Position numbers and translations under genes: made by a program | Shown here: positions 11,431 to 23,499 of the stretch, in pieces | How the letters are laid out: each line of letters begins with the position of its first letter | How positions within the stretch are numbered: the stretch's first letter is position 1 | Assembly (NCBI RefSeq): GCF_000801105.2 | Contig: NC_079511.1 | Location: 17,817,792-17,881,791 of the forward strand | DNA: 64,000 nt | From: Raphanus sativus | Taxonomy: Eukaryota > Streptophyta > Magnoliopsida > Brassicales > Brassicaceae | Direction: 5' to 3' | Notes under the pieces: model-generated | Seen by the model: the letters and a program-made list of their open reading frames with translations, nothing else | What the model was told of the DNA's origin: nothing | Databases searched by the model: none

Positions 11431-12690
11431 ATGCCCAGCAGTAACAGAAGCAACATGGGAAATCAACTATTATTCTCAGAAGATCCTGACACTTGGAACG
11501 CTCAATCCGCAAAGACCTACGCTCCGCATCGGTCGACAGAACCGCAGTACCGTCGACTGATACTCACGTTCAACCCTCGACCGATACCATTCGCCGATCC
11601 ACATCGTTCGATACTACTCATCGTACATCGATCGATATACCCCGCGAAGCATGGTTGCGATTGTTATTCTCACGCAGGGCGAGAATGGAAACCTGTACAC
11701 CAATATGGTCATCTGCGTAATGCAACAGGTCAGAAGCTAGATGCACAGGGAAACATAATCCCTGAGCCTGAAGCTGAGGTTACAGGAGAAGCTCAAACAC
11801 GATCGTTGGCAGACTACAATCGTCCAGACGAGTACTACACCAACAGATCAGCTATTCGACTTCCAGAGATTCAGAAGCCGAACCTCGAGCTCAAGCCTCA
11901 GTACTACTCTCTCGTGTCTCAGATACCTTATTCTGGGTTATCACACAAGCATCCTATGGACCATCTGGAGAGGTTCGAGGGAATATGTGAACTACATTGG
12001 AGGTACTAGATTTCAGAGATATGGAAACCAGAGTGGAAACATATTTTTTTTGGCAGTGGTCAGAAGAGTAACTACAACCAGAGTTCACAATATCAGAAAC
12101 CCTTCACCAATACCAGGAACTACGGTAACTCAGCTTACCAAAACCCTCCACCACCCACCCAGGAGAGTAAGTTCGATGCCATGATTGATAGAGTTCTAGA
12201 AGGTCAACAGAAGCTTACAGTAGACTTCAATGGGAAGATTGACTCTGTCTTTAACAATCTGACCACAAGGATAGAAACCATATGCACTCAAGTTAAGAAA
12301 CTTGAGACACAGATTGTCCAGACTGAAGACTCTATCAGGAGAATTGGTACTTCTAAGGAAGTAGGGGAAGGAAATAGGAAACACCACGTGAATGCCATTA
12401 TAGATGATGATTTCTGGCAAGTGGTGAAACATGAGAAGCTACAAGAAGGAGACTTTGAAGTGGAAAGTTCACTAAGTTTCGGTGGATCACAATGGTGTCG
12501 ATCAACACCAACTAGTCCACATCGATCGACACCAACGATGTCATTTCCGGATACGACTGCAGATTGCAACACGGTTAGGATATTGACACATGCTGAATTC
12601 ACGGCTTCGCATCCTCACCCACCCACCCCCACCCACCCACACCTACGAAGATATCGACCGACGAGACGAGCCACTCATCGATCGACACAA
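11431..12690 (+). pseudogene. gag of E2, core domain deleted and frame-broken
   Basis: The N-terminal part (11431-12009) contains YTNRSAIRLPE and HPMDHLERFE, matching YSNRSAIRIPD and HPQDHIEGLE in the E3 gag. Immediately after that the core capsid segment that E3 keeps (FPFSLEGGALRWLNCLPRGS) is missing. The text resumes with a Gln/Asn/Pro-rich linker and a coiled-coil stretch (DRVLEGQQKLTVDFNGKID, 12190-12350). Frame changes occur near 12010 and 12180. TCGATCGA words inside it are read as RST/RSI rather than SID. A core-less gag is unlikely to assemble particles. Confidence 0.75.
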
Positions 12691-12769
12691 AGATGAGAAA
12701 CGTATCGATCGACCCTTTTCTCCACCTATCGATTGACACGCACCTCTCACATACCGAGTCCAACTACCA

Positions 12770-13637
12770 TTGATAGACAGCAACCGAATCAATGCACTCA
12801 GACCCACACCGAAACCACAAGCTAACCCTACAGAGACTACTGGTAACCCTTCAGACACTACACCTACATCAGAGGGAACTGAAGGAAGAAGGTTAAGGAG
12901 TAGAAAGGAGAAGATTCCTAAGAACCTTAAGAGGGAAGCTAATGAAAATGAGATTGATGGTTTCACTAAGATAGTTATCAGAATCCCACCAGAGAAACCT
13001 TTTGCGGAGGTTTACTTCACAAGTAGATTGTGGATGTTCTTCAGAGAAACAAGGGAGACTAAAATTGACATTAGAAGAATGTTTGACAATGTCAGAGAAG
13101 ATATGAGGAAAACGATTACTTTGAAGAAGAAGAGTGATCCTGGAAGTTTGCAATATCATGTGTAGTACAAGGGATTGAATTTCCTCATGCATTATGTGAC
13201 ACTGGTTCATCAGTCAGCATTTTACCAAAGGTCATGGCAGACCATCTGGGTCTGCAAGTAGAGCCTTCACCAGAGATCTTTACATTTGTGGATTACACTC
13301 AGAAAAGCTCTGGAGGCTTGATCAGAGACCTGGAAGTTCAGATTGGTAATGCCATTGTCCCTGTGGATTTCATGTCCTAGACATCAAGCTAAATTGGAAC
13401 TCTTCCCTCTTACTTGAAAGAGCATTTATGGCTACAGTAGGAGCTATATGTGACATGAACACCAACAGGATGTGCTTGACTATGATAGATCCAGACATCC
13501 ACTACGACCCTGCCAGGCTTGGCAAACCACCAGCCCAAACCGTGGTAAAAGAAGATGATCCTGGTATCATTGCAGTTTGTCATTGTGAAGTCGAGTACGA
13601 GACAGAGTACTCGGATCGATCGACAACACCTTAACTT
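12770..13637 (+). pseudogene. Retropepsin region of E2
   Basis: A lysine/arginine-rich gag tail (12770-13140) leads into an aspartic protease. The active-site motif CDTGSSVSILP lies at about 13195-13227, followed by a flap-like region and a second-lobe-like NSSLLLERAFMATVGAICD. At least two single-base frameshifts break it (near 13147 and 13373). Athila proteases more often have CDLG, as in E3; this copy has CDTG. No RT follows, unlike in autonomous elements. Confidence 0.78.
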
Positions 13638-14043
13638 CATCGATCGACACCAGCAGTCAGAGGAGATCGACAACAAACATGGATTATCGATCGACAGAGA
13701 CCCACCAGATGATGAACTCGATCTACCAGATCATTGCTATCCGAATTTCGCCATCACACCCAGCAGTAAAGAAGATGATTACTCAGTAAGGAGTTGGGCA
13801 GAGAGCGGATTTCATGAGAGTTTTGCAGTAGATATAGCTAGATCTTCCCACAGTGAAGAATATGATGCAGATTATTGGGAAGAGAGAGCTTGGGAAAACT
13901 ACTTGGAGAATGATATATTTGCAAATCGATTACCAAAATCGATCGACATCAAGCGCCCACCATCGATCGATTATCTACTTCATCCAGCAAAACGACATTG
14001 TCCAACGATCGACATAGCCAGTATCAACATCGATCGATATTAA
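13638..14043 (+). CDS. SID-rich spacer ORF of E2 (unknown function)
   Basis: Part of the open frame 13555-14043. It is acidic and carries many copies of the TCGATCGAC word read as RIDRQ, FIDRH, SIDRD, SIDIK, SIDYL and TIDIA. A segment DADYWEERAWENYLENDIF may be helical. I recognise no domain. It occupies the place where RT would normally follow the protease. It may be protein-coding or only a carrier of the nucleotide word. Confidence 0.4.
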
Positions 14044-14107
14044 CCCGGACGACTTAAAGGACGAAATCAGAATTTCACCGATTAGGGCAACACATGGGTA
14101 TATAAGG

Positions 14108-16224
14108 TTGACAACACCAGCCACGAAAATTCAAACCTCTACACCTTATACCCAACAGCTTCCAGCATTCAGAAACTTAACAATGGAGGACTGCAACACC
14201 ATGCACAATCGAACCAACCATGCAGCTAGACGATCACCATCGATCGCCACCACCACCTCACCATCGATCGACGCCTTCAACAGAGCTCAATCTCGATTTC
14301 ATGATCCTTATGATATGAGGAATATTTCACTAACACCTGATGAATTTGGAATTTTCAGGGACCTAGATGGCTATGCAAGAGCAATGGATGGAAGAGTTCT
14401 GCACATAACCAGAGAAGACATAGCAGACATCCTCCAAGTTGCTAATGGACCAGAAAACCTTGTTCATACAGCAACGTGGCCATCCAGACATCCTAACTCA
14501 CGTCCAGGACAACCACCACGTCACCACAAGGGAGGATACGGTTCCTCAAAGTTTCGGTCAACCCAAGAGTTCACCATTGATCGACATCGTTTCATCACCA
14601 TCGATCGACGGCGGATATCCCAGATCGATCGACAGAACAAGAGTCAGATCGCCCGACAGACGATTGGAGTTTGGACGATGTGCCTTCAATACTGATGGAT
14701 CCAGGATATTCAAATGGGAAGCAAATGATGAATATGGTGTCTACAGAGATGATTTTGGACATGCTAGAGGATTTGATGGTGAAATCATCACTGTTACCAA
14801 GGAGCAAATAAGGAGAATTCTGGAGAGAGCATCACTTTTTCACAAAGGTTGCTTACGCCTTCAGAACACATACGCCCTTACCATGCATACAGACCACCAC
14901 CAGTACCCTACAGTAGAGAGGAGATAGATGATATGGTGACTGATGTATGGAGAGCTCAGGCACACCTTGAGGCAAACATGCGCACATTGGTGGAAGACAC
15001 TTTCCAGCCTTTGGATATCAGCTACAAGGATTTCCAGAGTGATATGGCTGAGATAAGAATGGAGCTTGGAAACTTATTACCCATGCTTGAGAAGGAAGCT
15101 ACGCCACCAGTATCGATCGACACAGTACCTGTACCATCGATCGACATCGGCAAGACTACATCCAAGGACCAACCATAATGTTCATCACCTAAGAAAGATG
15201 AATGGGAGATTGCTTAGATCAATACACGGATTGGAGACGTCTACAGCCCTCTCAACAACAATGTCGAATGGTTAAGCAAGAGGATCGATCTTCTACAGAA
15301 ATAGCTAGCATCAATTCGCAAGAAAGATCAGGCTCAGAATGCTACTTTTCCATGGATCGACACACAGTTCTCACCGTCGATCGACACAAGGTTCGCAGCA
15401 CTGGAAGATAGATGAAAGCATACGAAGAGAAGCATGACAATTTCAGTTCACCTATCCTGCGATACATGGATACACTGTCAGAGCAGCTGCACGAGCTACA
15501 ATAAGACATGAGCATAGTTGAAGATCATCTTGGTCTTCGTGACAGAAACGCGACATCGATCGACAGGCCTAGAACGATATCGATCGACATCGAGCCACCT
15601 CCAGCGAAGAGAGCATGCACTACAGTAGAAGTTGATCAGATCAAACACGAGCTGTACGATGCTATGAATGCTATGGAGGAGAGACTCAACGAACGAAGTG
15701 ATGACATTGATGATACTCTCAACGAAAGAGTGACCAACCTTTGCAGAGCCACTGGTCTATTGAAGAATGAGATACGCAGTATTCAGAGAATTCTGAGTAC
15801 CAAGGTCAACATTTCAGAATCGATCGACATAGTTAACACTGAGTCGACCGACAAAACTCCCAGCGTAACGACCGACGCACAAGTTGTAGCATCGGTCGAC
15901 ATAGAGTCCTTGGCAGATCAAGATCAGCAGATTCAAGACCAGCACGACAAAGAACAACATGAAGAACCTACCTGAGCATTCAAGATTTGATTTCTATCAG
16001 CATCAGTTTGACATGGAAGATTTGGACAGAAGGTTGCAAGTCATCAAAGCAGATTTAGCAAAGATATATCCTAGATGGACAAGATCAGATGATGCCATAA
16101 GAAGCTTCACTGCTGCTGAGTCCAAAGATGAGGGAAAATGTTTGCCCACCAGCAAACAACAACCCCACGCACCCCTGAGTCACACACCTACCAAAGTCAA
16201 GCTAAATGACTATAACAAAGCCTG
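14108..16224 (+). pseudogene. Family 3' ORFs of E2 with a repeated 40-residue domain
   Basis: Open pieces 14108-14695, 14439-14927, 14849-15178, 15508-15975 and 15959-16225 are parts of one or two decayed genes. Two related copies of a roughly 40-residue unit are visible: DEFGIFRDLDGYARAMDGR (about 14340-14395) and DEYGVYRDDFGHARGFDGE (about 14728-14784), each followed by an ITREDIADIL or VTKEQIRRIL helix. SID repeats from TCGATCGAC words lie between. The C-terminal part is a coiled coil. Homologous ORFs exist in E1 and E4. I do not know the function; the conserved repeat suggests a real protein once existed. Confidence 0.55.
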
Positions 16225-16245
16225 AGTGGGAGGCAACCCACTATT
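16195..16245 (+). promoter_or_regulatory. Conserved AGGCAA-loop hairpin (E2)
   Basis: GTGGG-AGGCAA-CCCAC at 16226-16241, five fully paired bases, preceded by the GTCAAGCTAA block. Equivalent to 1252-1267, 24451-24468 and 30958-30973. Confidence 0.62.
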
Positions 16246-17161
16246 AGGTTTTTTATTTTTCTTTATTTCAGTTTTTTCATTTTTGCTTTTATTTTTTTCG
16301 GATTTATCTTGCAGTGTTTATAAGATCTGAGTAGAATGATGATTCCGTCGACCGACACGTAACCATTCATATCGTTTGACACCACACGACAATTACTAAC
16401 GATCGACGTACACCCCTACGAATCGATCGACATCTTGTCGATCAGGTTTAATCATTCTACACTTGTTATATTTATTTATTATGATTTATTTATTTACCTC
16501 ATCAGGCCGCTGTGTTACACTGGGACAATGTAATTTAAGTCTAGGGGGGAGTTTACTAATATGTGTTTTTATTTTTTGGTTTTTATTAAATGTTTTTCAA
16601 AAATTATTTTTCACATAAGTATTAAATAGGAACATTGATATAGATTATATTTGATTGTCTGACCACTCTTAGCACCATGTCTAGATTTACTGATTGCAGA
16701 TAGTACTAAAGATGCTAGTGGGGATCAACCTGGTCATCTATATACACTAAGCTAAGATGTTTGAAGGAACCAAAGCTGACCTCCAACAATAATAACTGAC
16801 TTATTTGCTTGTCTTGGGGCTTGGAAATCACTGGATCCGAAATCCTCTTAGAAGTCTGGAAGGTAAAAAGTCTGTGTATTTCTGGTTCCCTCCTTCTCTC
16901 CTCTTCGGCATCTCAAAGATCTAAGTTTAGGTTATAAAGATTGAAATAATTTCTTGAGAGGCAGAGGGGTAGGAGTGTCTCCTGCGACCCCAGTATTCTA
17001 AATCTCAAGAATGATCACACATTGTGGAAACGAGGGATAGGTAAATTACCAAAGACTCCATTATTCGCTACACTTTGTCAAAAATGTATGAGTTACAATG
17101 CAAATGTCAATGAGATAGACTAGATGACCTTTGTGGAATCGAAACCTGTTGAAATTGAAAC
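16246..17161 (+). other. E2 3' non-coding region
   Basis: Colinear with 1273-2190 of E1, with the upstream purine tract at 16537-16551 (AAGTCTAGGGGGGAG). No gene is visible. It runs into the N gap before the expected second purine tract and 3' LTR. Confidence 0.7.
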
Positions 17162-17261
17162 NNNNNNNNNNNNNNNNNNNNNNNNNNNNNNNNNNNNNNN
17201 NNNNNNNNNNNNNNNNNNNNNNNNNNNNNNNNNNNNNNNNNNNNNNNNNNNNNNNNNNNNN
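17162..17261. other. Assembly gap (100 N)
   Basis: One hundred unknown bases. The left side is the E2 3' region and the right side is about 20-30 bp inside an LTR of another family, so the true gap may hold the E2 3' LTR and more. The round length suggests a placeholder. Confidence 0.98.
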
Positions 17262-18554
17262 CTTTTTAACCATGGTATATAAGAGTTTTCAATCATATTT
17301 ACTTCGTTTTCAAAGTATTTTAGAGTATTTTCAGGCACAGGTACTTAATTGAAGAAAGCAATACTTTTAAGGCATTTTTGGAGTATTTTCACGAATGAAG
17401 AATCGACCGATAGGAATCATGCGAGGTCGGGCGATTAGAGTCACTTACTATCGATCGACAGTGATGGAAGAGTGTCGATCGATATTAACCATTCGATGGA
17501 CTACGACTTAGAAGATTTTCGTGTATCACAAGTGTGCTATTTACACATTTAGTCCCTGGCCGCTGTTAGGCTTTATATACTAGGGTTTTGTATCATTTAG
17601 AGGCAGACTTGCCTAGAGACCTATTGGAGAAGAGAAGCAATTTGGCTACCTTAGGAGAAGAGTTAGAGTTGGAGAGATAGATCTGAGACTGCAAAACAGA
17701 GAAGATCTTGAACTCCCTTTTTATCTTACTCACTACTCTTTGTGTTCCTTATTTCATATTAAGTTTTATTCAAACCATCATGATCTTGTCTCTCATGAAT
17801 ATGTCTGAGTAAACCTAATTGTTAGATTTAGGTTTCTCATAAGGGTGAATCATGTGATGAGATTGTGATGTCTACTAGGGTTGTTAAAATAGTTCTTTCA
17901 CTTGGTTGTTCTTAATACTAGATTTAGGATTGATCACCCTTAAATCTAGATCTTAGATTGAAGAGATAACCAACTGTATACTCTCAGTACCCTGAAATAA
18001 ACTATAGTGATCTAACTGACTAGACTCATGCGAAAGGTGGTCTAGATCATTAGAGAACGTGTTCAACCAAATCGATAATGCTTGCTAGAATTACCATCGA
18101 TCGACACAACCATCGTTGTAGCGATCGATTGTATGAAAGGTGTATCGATCGATTAAGACATAGTCGTATCGATCGACTCTTTTCCGAGATCAACAAACGA
18201 CAGTTGAGATCCGGGATCTAGTAAAGGAGACCCTACTGGTCGTACCAATTGATTGAGTTCATGGACTAAAACCCTATTGTCACTTTCAAACTACATAAAT
18301 TCATACCTGAGAAATACCTGAATCTAGCTATCTTCCTCATCTAGAAACAACCTTCACTTCATTTACTGAACAATTCCCTTGTTCACCTTAATATTTACTG
18401 CTTTAAAACATATTAAACCTTAAGTCTATTCTTAACTCTATTTAGTTAAACCTTGAAGTAATCCTAGAGTCCTTGTGGATTCGATCCCTAAATACTGCAT
18501 CTGAACCTCTTATTTGAGAGAGTAATTCACTTTTAGGTAATTTGAGTGATATCA
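17262..18554 (+). repeat. 5' LTR of E3 (5' end in gap)
   Basis: It begins with the second half of the terminal inverted motif (CCATGGTATA at 17270) and ends GATATCA at 18554. TCGATCGA-type words occur near 17400-17480 and 18090-18180. The rest differs from LTR1-3 although the layout is the same. Confidence 0.85.
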
Positions 18555-18558
18555 AATT

Positions 18559-18576
18559 TGGCGCCGTTGCCGGGGA
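18559..18576 (+). other. Primer-binding site, tRNA-Asp (E3)
   Basis: TGGCGCCGTTGCCGGGGA, 4 bases after the LTR, a perfect 18-nt match to the complement of the tRNA-Asp(GUC) 3' end as I recall it. Confidence 0.92.
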
Positions 18577-18669
18577 CTCTTTCTTATTACTTTTAGATTT
18601 AATTTAGGATTTAGCATAGACTTTGTTACTTTAGCTAATTTTTCTATCTTTTGTTTTACAACAAAAAGG

Positions 18670-20130
18670 ATGGAGAATAGAGATATCGGCCAAGCATCGA
18701 TCGACACAGAACGTTGTCGATCGAGCGACGCAGATACTGAAGAATCGATCGTTTCATCAGGAACATTATCGATCGACACCACCCAGCCGGAAGCAGGTAA
18801 GTACCCTCTTCCGATGCTAATAATAAGAAGGTAGTCCAAACTGAACCAATAGGTCAATCAAGCAACATTTCTAGCCAAACTACTGAAAAACAGGGGACTG
18901 AAATCCCTGTTAAGTCAAACTCTACTTTAGACATAGGTAAAGAAATTAAATTGCCCTTGCAAGACTACTTAAACCCTAATAGGACCTATTCCAATAGGTC
19001 CGCTATCAGAATACCTGACGACGTCATCTCGAAAACCAAGTTTAATGCTGACTATTATAATATGATGCGTCGAAACCCTTTTAAAGGATCTTCTCTAGAA
19101 CATCCACAAGACCACATCGAGGGTCTAGAGGAATTGATTCCAGATGAGTATATTCGTTGCAGACTTTTCCCATTTTCATTAGAAGGGGGAGCCTTAAGAT
19201 GGCTAAACTGTCTACCAAGAGGATCCCTGACTAGCTGGAAAGAGATTAGAAATGCTTTCCTTAAACAATTCTTCGACGATACTCGTTATTGGGAAGTAAG
19301 GAGGCGAATCTCTACTTTCCGTCAAGATCCTCAGGAATCATTCAAAATGCATGGGGAAGATTCAAGAGTTACGAACTCGAATGTCCCCACCATGGTTATC
19401 CAGAACCACAATTTCTTAAGATCTTTTACAAAGGTGTTATTCTGAGCTATAAGACAACGCTTGATACAGCAAGCGAAGGGAATTTCGTTACTAGAAATCC
19501 TATGGAAGCAAGACGTCTAATCGAAAACATGGCGAGAGGAAGGTCCTATGAAGAGATGGATGAAGAAAAGGAGAAAGAAAAAAACATAGTCTCAATATAA
19601 AATACTGAGTTAGCTGAAATAAAAAATTCCATAAATTCACTTCATTCTCTTCTGACAGATCAAAATCCACCTAATCTGTACCCGTACTTCCCTAAACTCT
19701 TCCTATATCAGGTGACGAGTTCGATTTTATAGAAGGATTAGATGATACTGATCCTCATTCTGTATTTAACGTCGACAGCTTTACACGAGACTATGAAATC
19801 TGTATACAGTCTCGTACTGGAAGAGAAAAATACAATCTTAAGCAAGCTCTTACAGGAAACCGTAAAATGAAATTCGAATTCAACGGGAAAGTAAACAGTG
19901 TTTACGGAGAGCTAAATCAGAAAATGGATTCTCTAATTGAACATCTACGGGGAATGGAAGACAAAATTGCTAACCTTGCAACAACTCTGAAAAGAGAGAC
20001 GGGTCGTCTTCCTGGAAGGACCGATGCTAATCCTGGAGCAAAACGCCAGGCATATGCTGTGATGCTACGAAGTGGAAAACACCTTGAAACGAATTCCAGA
20101 GAAGACGTCAGAAATAAAAAAACTCATCGA
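18670..20130 (+). pseudogene. gag of E3 (Athila type), frameshifted
   Basis: An ATG at 18670 starts MENRDIGQASIDTE, with SID repeats from TCGATCGACA words. The frame breaks near 18810, then resumes with YSNRSAIRIPD and the Retrotrans_gag core FPFSLEGGALRWLNCLPRGS (about 19168-19230). A second break near 19345 shifts to NAWGRFKSYELECPHHGYPE; a stop falls at about 19600. The C-terminal coiled coil and the basic AVMLRSGK motif (19867-20090) are typical of Athila gag just before protease. A zinc knuckle is not apparent, which is usual for Athila. Confidence 0.85.
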
Positions 20131-22807
20131 TAACGCGGGAAAAAGCAATTCCAACCCCATAAAACTGCTTGATAACGACTCCGACTCAGAAACATCAGAA
20201 CATAGGAAAAATTCTTCAAGTGAAAAGAATAAGGGGAAAACTATGGATCTGGATAAGGAGAATCCCGATGCCGAAGACGAAATCGACCATCTAGACGAAC
20301 TGCATATCGATCGATCCTCTGGGAAGGAAAACGATCGACCGTCTGGCACCAGCAGTAGCAATACACAATCTACCGGGATTGAAAGAGTCTATAGAGCTCC
20401 TCCCCCTTTTCCTCCAAACAAACCGCAAACTAAGAAAGCATTAGAGCATGCAATCTGCAAAAAGGCTTTCGATAAAATCTATTTCGAGACGTCCCTCAGT
20501 GACGCTCTTAAGATAGCCCCTTCGGTGAAAAAGTACATGAAAGATATGATATCCTCAAGTGGAGAACAAAGCGTCATGCTAGTATCAGAGGAAGTAAGTG
20601 CGATAATACAAGGAGGGACTTCAATTAAAAGGTCTGACCCTGGTAGTTTCGTCCTAGATTGTAAGATACAAAACGCACGTTTCCCTCGTTCTCTCTGTGA
20701 CCTTGGCTCTAGTGTAAACCTCATGCCACACTCTGTAGCAGTTTCACTGGGTTATGATGTATTTGTTCCAACGCCTATCACATTAGTTCTAGCTGATCGC
20801 TCTATTAGGGTACCTGAGGGAATCCTAGTGGATGTGCCAGTCAGAATTGATGGTTGCTTTATACCAGCAGATTTTGTCGTACTAAAGTATAAACAAGTGC
20901 CGAAAGACCCCCTTATATTGGGACGGCCCTTTTTAGCTACAGCAGGAGCAATAATAGATTGTCGAGGAGGAAAAATTGATTTAAATGTCGGAGATATATC
21001 AATGAACTTCGACATGGAAAAACTATTAAAACGTCCTCTGATAGACGATCATGCCTTTTACACAGAAGAAGATTCTGAGCTGGAAAAAGAATACCTTACG
21101 GATATATGTGCCACAAATTCGTCAGAAGATACATTCACTCATGATGAACAAGAAATTCTGAATGTAGATAGCAGAACAGAAGATTATTCGAATCTTATGG
21201 ACGCAAGTATCGGAGATACAATTGAAGAAAATGATGATTCTGAAATCATTACGGATAAATTCCTTAGGGAAACTATTGATCGTTCATTTTCTTCATCGGC
21301 CAAGTGGACTAAAGAAAAAGCACCCAAAGTGGAACTGAAACCACTTCCAGCTGGCCTGAAGTATGCATTCCTTTGCGATAAATCATACCCTGTCATTGTT
21401 AACGCTAATCTCACGAACGGAGAGCTTGCACTGCTTTTAAACAAGCTGCGCAAATATCGGAGAGCGATCGGGTATTCTCTTGATGATATTCCCGGAATAG
21501 CCCCTGATCTTTGCATGCACCGCATCCACCTCGAAGAAGATGCAAAAACGTCTATAGAACAGCAAAGAAGACTCAACCCAAACCTAAAAGAGGTAGTGAA
21601 AAAGGAGATAATTAAACTTCTGGATGCAGGAGTTATATATCCTATCTCAGATAGTAAATGGGTGAGCCCTGTGCATGTTGTGCCAAAGAAAGGAGGGATC
21701 ACGGTGGTTAAAAACGATAAAGATGAACTCATCCCCACACGCACTGTCACTGGACATCGAATGTGTATTGATTACAGGAAACTGAATGCTGCTACAAGAA
21801 AAGACCATTTTCCTTTACCTTTCATCGATCAAATGCTCGAAAGACTGGCTAACCATAAATATTATTGTTTTCTTGACGGATATTCGGGATTTTTCCAAAT
21901 ACCGATACATCCTGAAGATCAAGAAAAGACAACTTTTACTTGCCCTTACGGAACATTTGCATACCGCAGAATGCCATTTGGACTATGTAATGCACCAGCC
22001 ACTTTCCAACGATGCATGATGTCAATATTCACGGATATGATCGAAGATTTCATGGAAGTTTTCATGGATGATTTTTCAGTTTACGGATCAAGTTTTAAGG
22101 ATTGCTTAGACAACCTGTGCAAGGTATTGGAAAGATGTGAAGAAAAGAATCTCGTCCTAAATTGGGAAAAATGCCATTTCATGGTGAACGATGGTATAGT
22201 CCTGGGACACAAAGTCTCCGCAGCAGGAATAGAAGTAGATAGAGCCAAAATTGAAGTAATGACTGGTCTACCAGCACCCACAAACGTTAGAGACATACGA
22301 AGCTTCCTTGGACATGCTGGATTTTACAGACGATTCATACAAGATTTCAGTAAAATTGCTAGACCCCTGAACAATCTTTTGTGCAAAGAAATTAAATTCG
22401 ATTTTACGCCAGAATGTAAGGAAGCCTTCGAAGCGCTGAAGAAGTCTCTTATAACTGCCCCAGTCGTACAACCACCCGATTGGAATCTCCCTTTCGAGAT
22501 TATGTGCGATGCGAGTGATTTCGCAGTTGGAGCAGTTTTAGGACAACGAAAAGATAAGAAGCTACACGCTATATACTATGCGAGTCGCACACTCGACGAA
22601 GCGCAACGGAATTACTCTACCACGGAAAAAGAGTTGCTAGCAGTGGTTTATGCCTTCGAAAAATTCCGCCAATACTTAGTTGGAGCACATGTTATAGTCC
22701 ACACTGATCATGCTGCCATCAAATATTTAATGCAGAAAAAGATGCTAAACGAGACTAATAAGATGGATCTTGTTACTCCAAGAGTTCGATATAGAGATCA
22801 AGGATAA
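20072..22807 (+). pseudogene. pol of E3: protease, reverse transcriptase, RNase H
   Basis: This open frame of 911 residues is Athila pol. Protease active site CDLGSSVNLMP lies with Asp at residue 210. RT spans roughly residues 490-720, with DYRKLNAATRKDHFPLPFID, YGTFAYRRMPFGLCNAPATF and the catalytic FMDDF at residues 664-668 (22061-22075). RNase H begins near residue 800 with CDASDFAVGAVLG (Asp 813) and continues to HTDHAAIKYLMQKK. A frameshift near 22745 moves the rest ([20 protein letters not shown]) into another frame, so the annotated C-terminus after QKKMLNE is out of frame. Enzymatic core residues are intact, but the polyprotein is cut before integrase. Confidence 0.93.
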
Positions 22808-23449
22808 AAGAGGAGTAGACAACGGTGTCGCTGATCACCTTTCCAGGATTCGAGTTGAGGATAAAGTCCCTATAGATGATTTCTTTCCTACAGAAAATAT
22901 AGCTCTTTTGGACACGTCATTCATCGGTCACATATCGCTCCTATCTGACGGATTGCTGGACGAATCAAATGGCGAATCGACAACCGACATTACTGATGAG
23001 AGATCAATCATATCCATCAGCGACAGAACATCAACAAACTTATTGACATACCAGTTAAGGTCGCTCGTAATGCTTTGAATCATAATATATCGGATGTCTC
23101 TCCACACGAAGAAAACGCGATTGGACGGAAAATCACAGATCGACCTTGGTATGCTGATATAGTCAACTATTTAGCCGCTGATTTTGAACCAGAAAACTTA
23201 AAAGGTTATGAACGAAAGAAATTTTTTCGTGAAGTTCAGAGATACCACTGGGATGAGCCTTATCTCTACAAACACTGTTCTGACGGCATATATAGAAGAT
23301 GCGTCTCTGAAATTGAAATTCCAAACATTATCTACCAATGCCATAGCTCTGATTACGCAGGACACTTCGCCACTTTTAAACAGTTTCCAAAATCCTCCAA
23401 GCAGGATTTTGGTGGCCAACAACATTTCGCGATGTTCATGCTCATATAG
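22770..23449 (+). pseudogene. RNase H end and integrase zinc-finger region of E3
   Basis: Frame 22770-23078 carries [13 protein letters not shown], the usual link after RNase H. Frame 23075-23449 carries the integrase N-terminal region: PWYADIVNYLAADFEP, IYRRCVSEIEIP and the His pair in [15 protein letters not shown] frameshift near 23385 separates it from the Cys pair (CDRCQRRG, about 23453-23477) of the HHCC finger. These breaks disconnect RT from the integrase core. Confidence 0.85.
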
Positions 23450-23499
23450 CACGATGTGACAGATGTCAGCGGAGAGGAAAAATAAGCAAGAGACATGAG

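Larger units (their letters stand above)
9981..17161 (+). mobile_element. E2: non-autonomous Athila-like LTR retrotransposon, 3' end lost in gap
   Basis: Order: 5' LTR (9981-11317), tRNA-Asp primer site (11322-11339), decayed gag, retropepsin, a SID-rich spacer ORF, the family 3' ORFs, the hairpin block and about 0.9 kb of 3' non-coding sequence up to the N gap. RT, RNase H and integrase are absent although the flanking parts are recognisable, so the family appears to propagate without its own pol. The 3' LTR is not seen: sequence after the gap belongs to another family (E3). Confidence 0.85.

Noticed and set aside
13410..13676. Minus-strand ORFs opposite the E2 protease
   Set aside because: Shadows of the coding strand; no motif.
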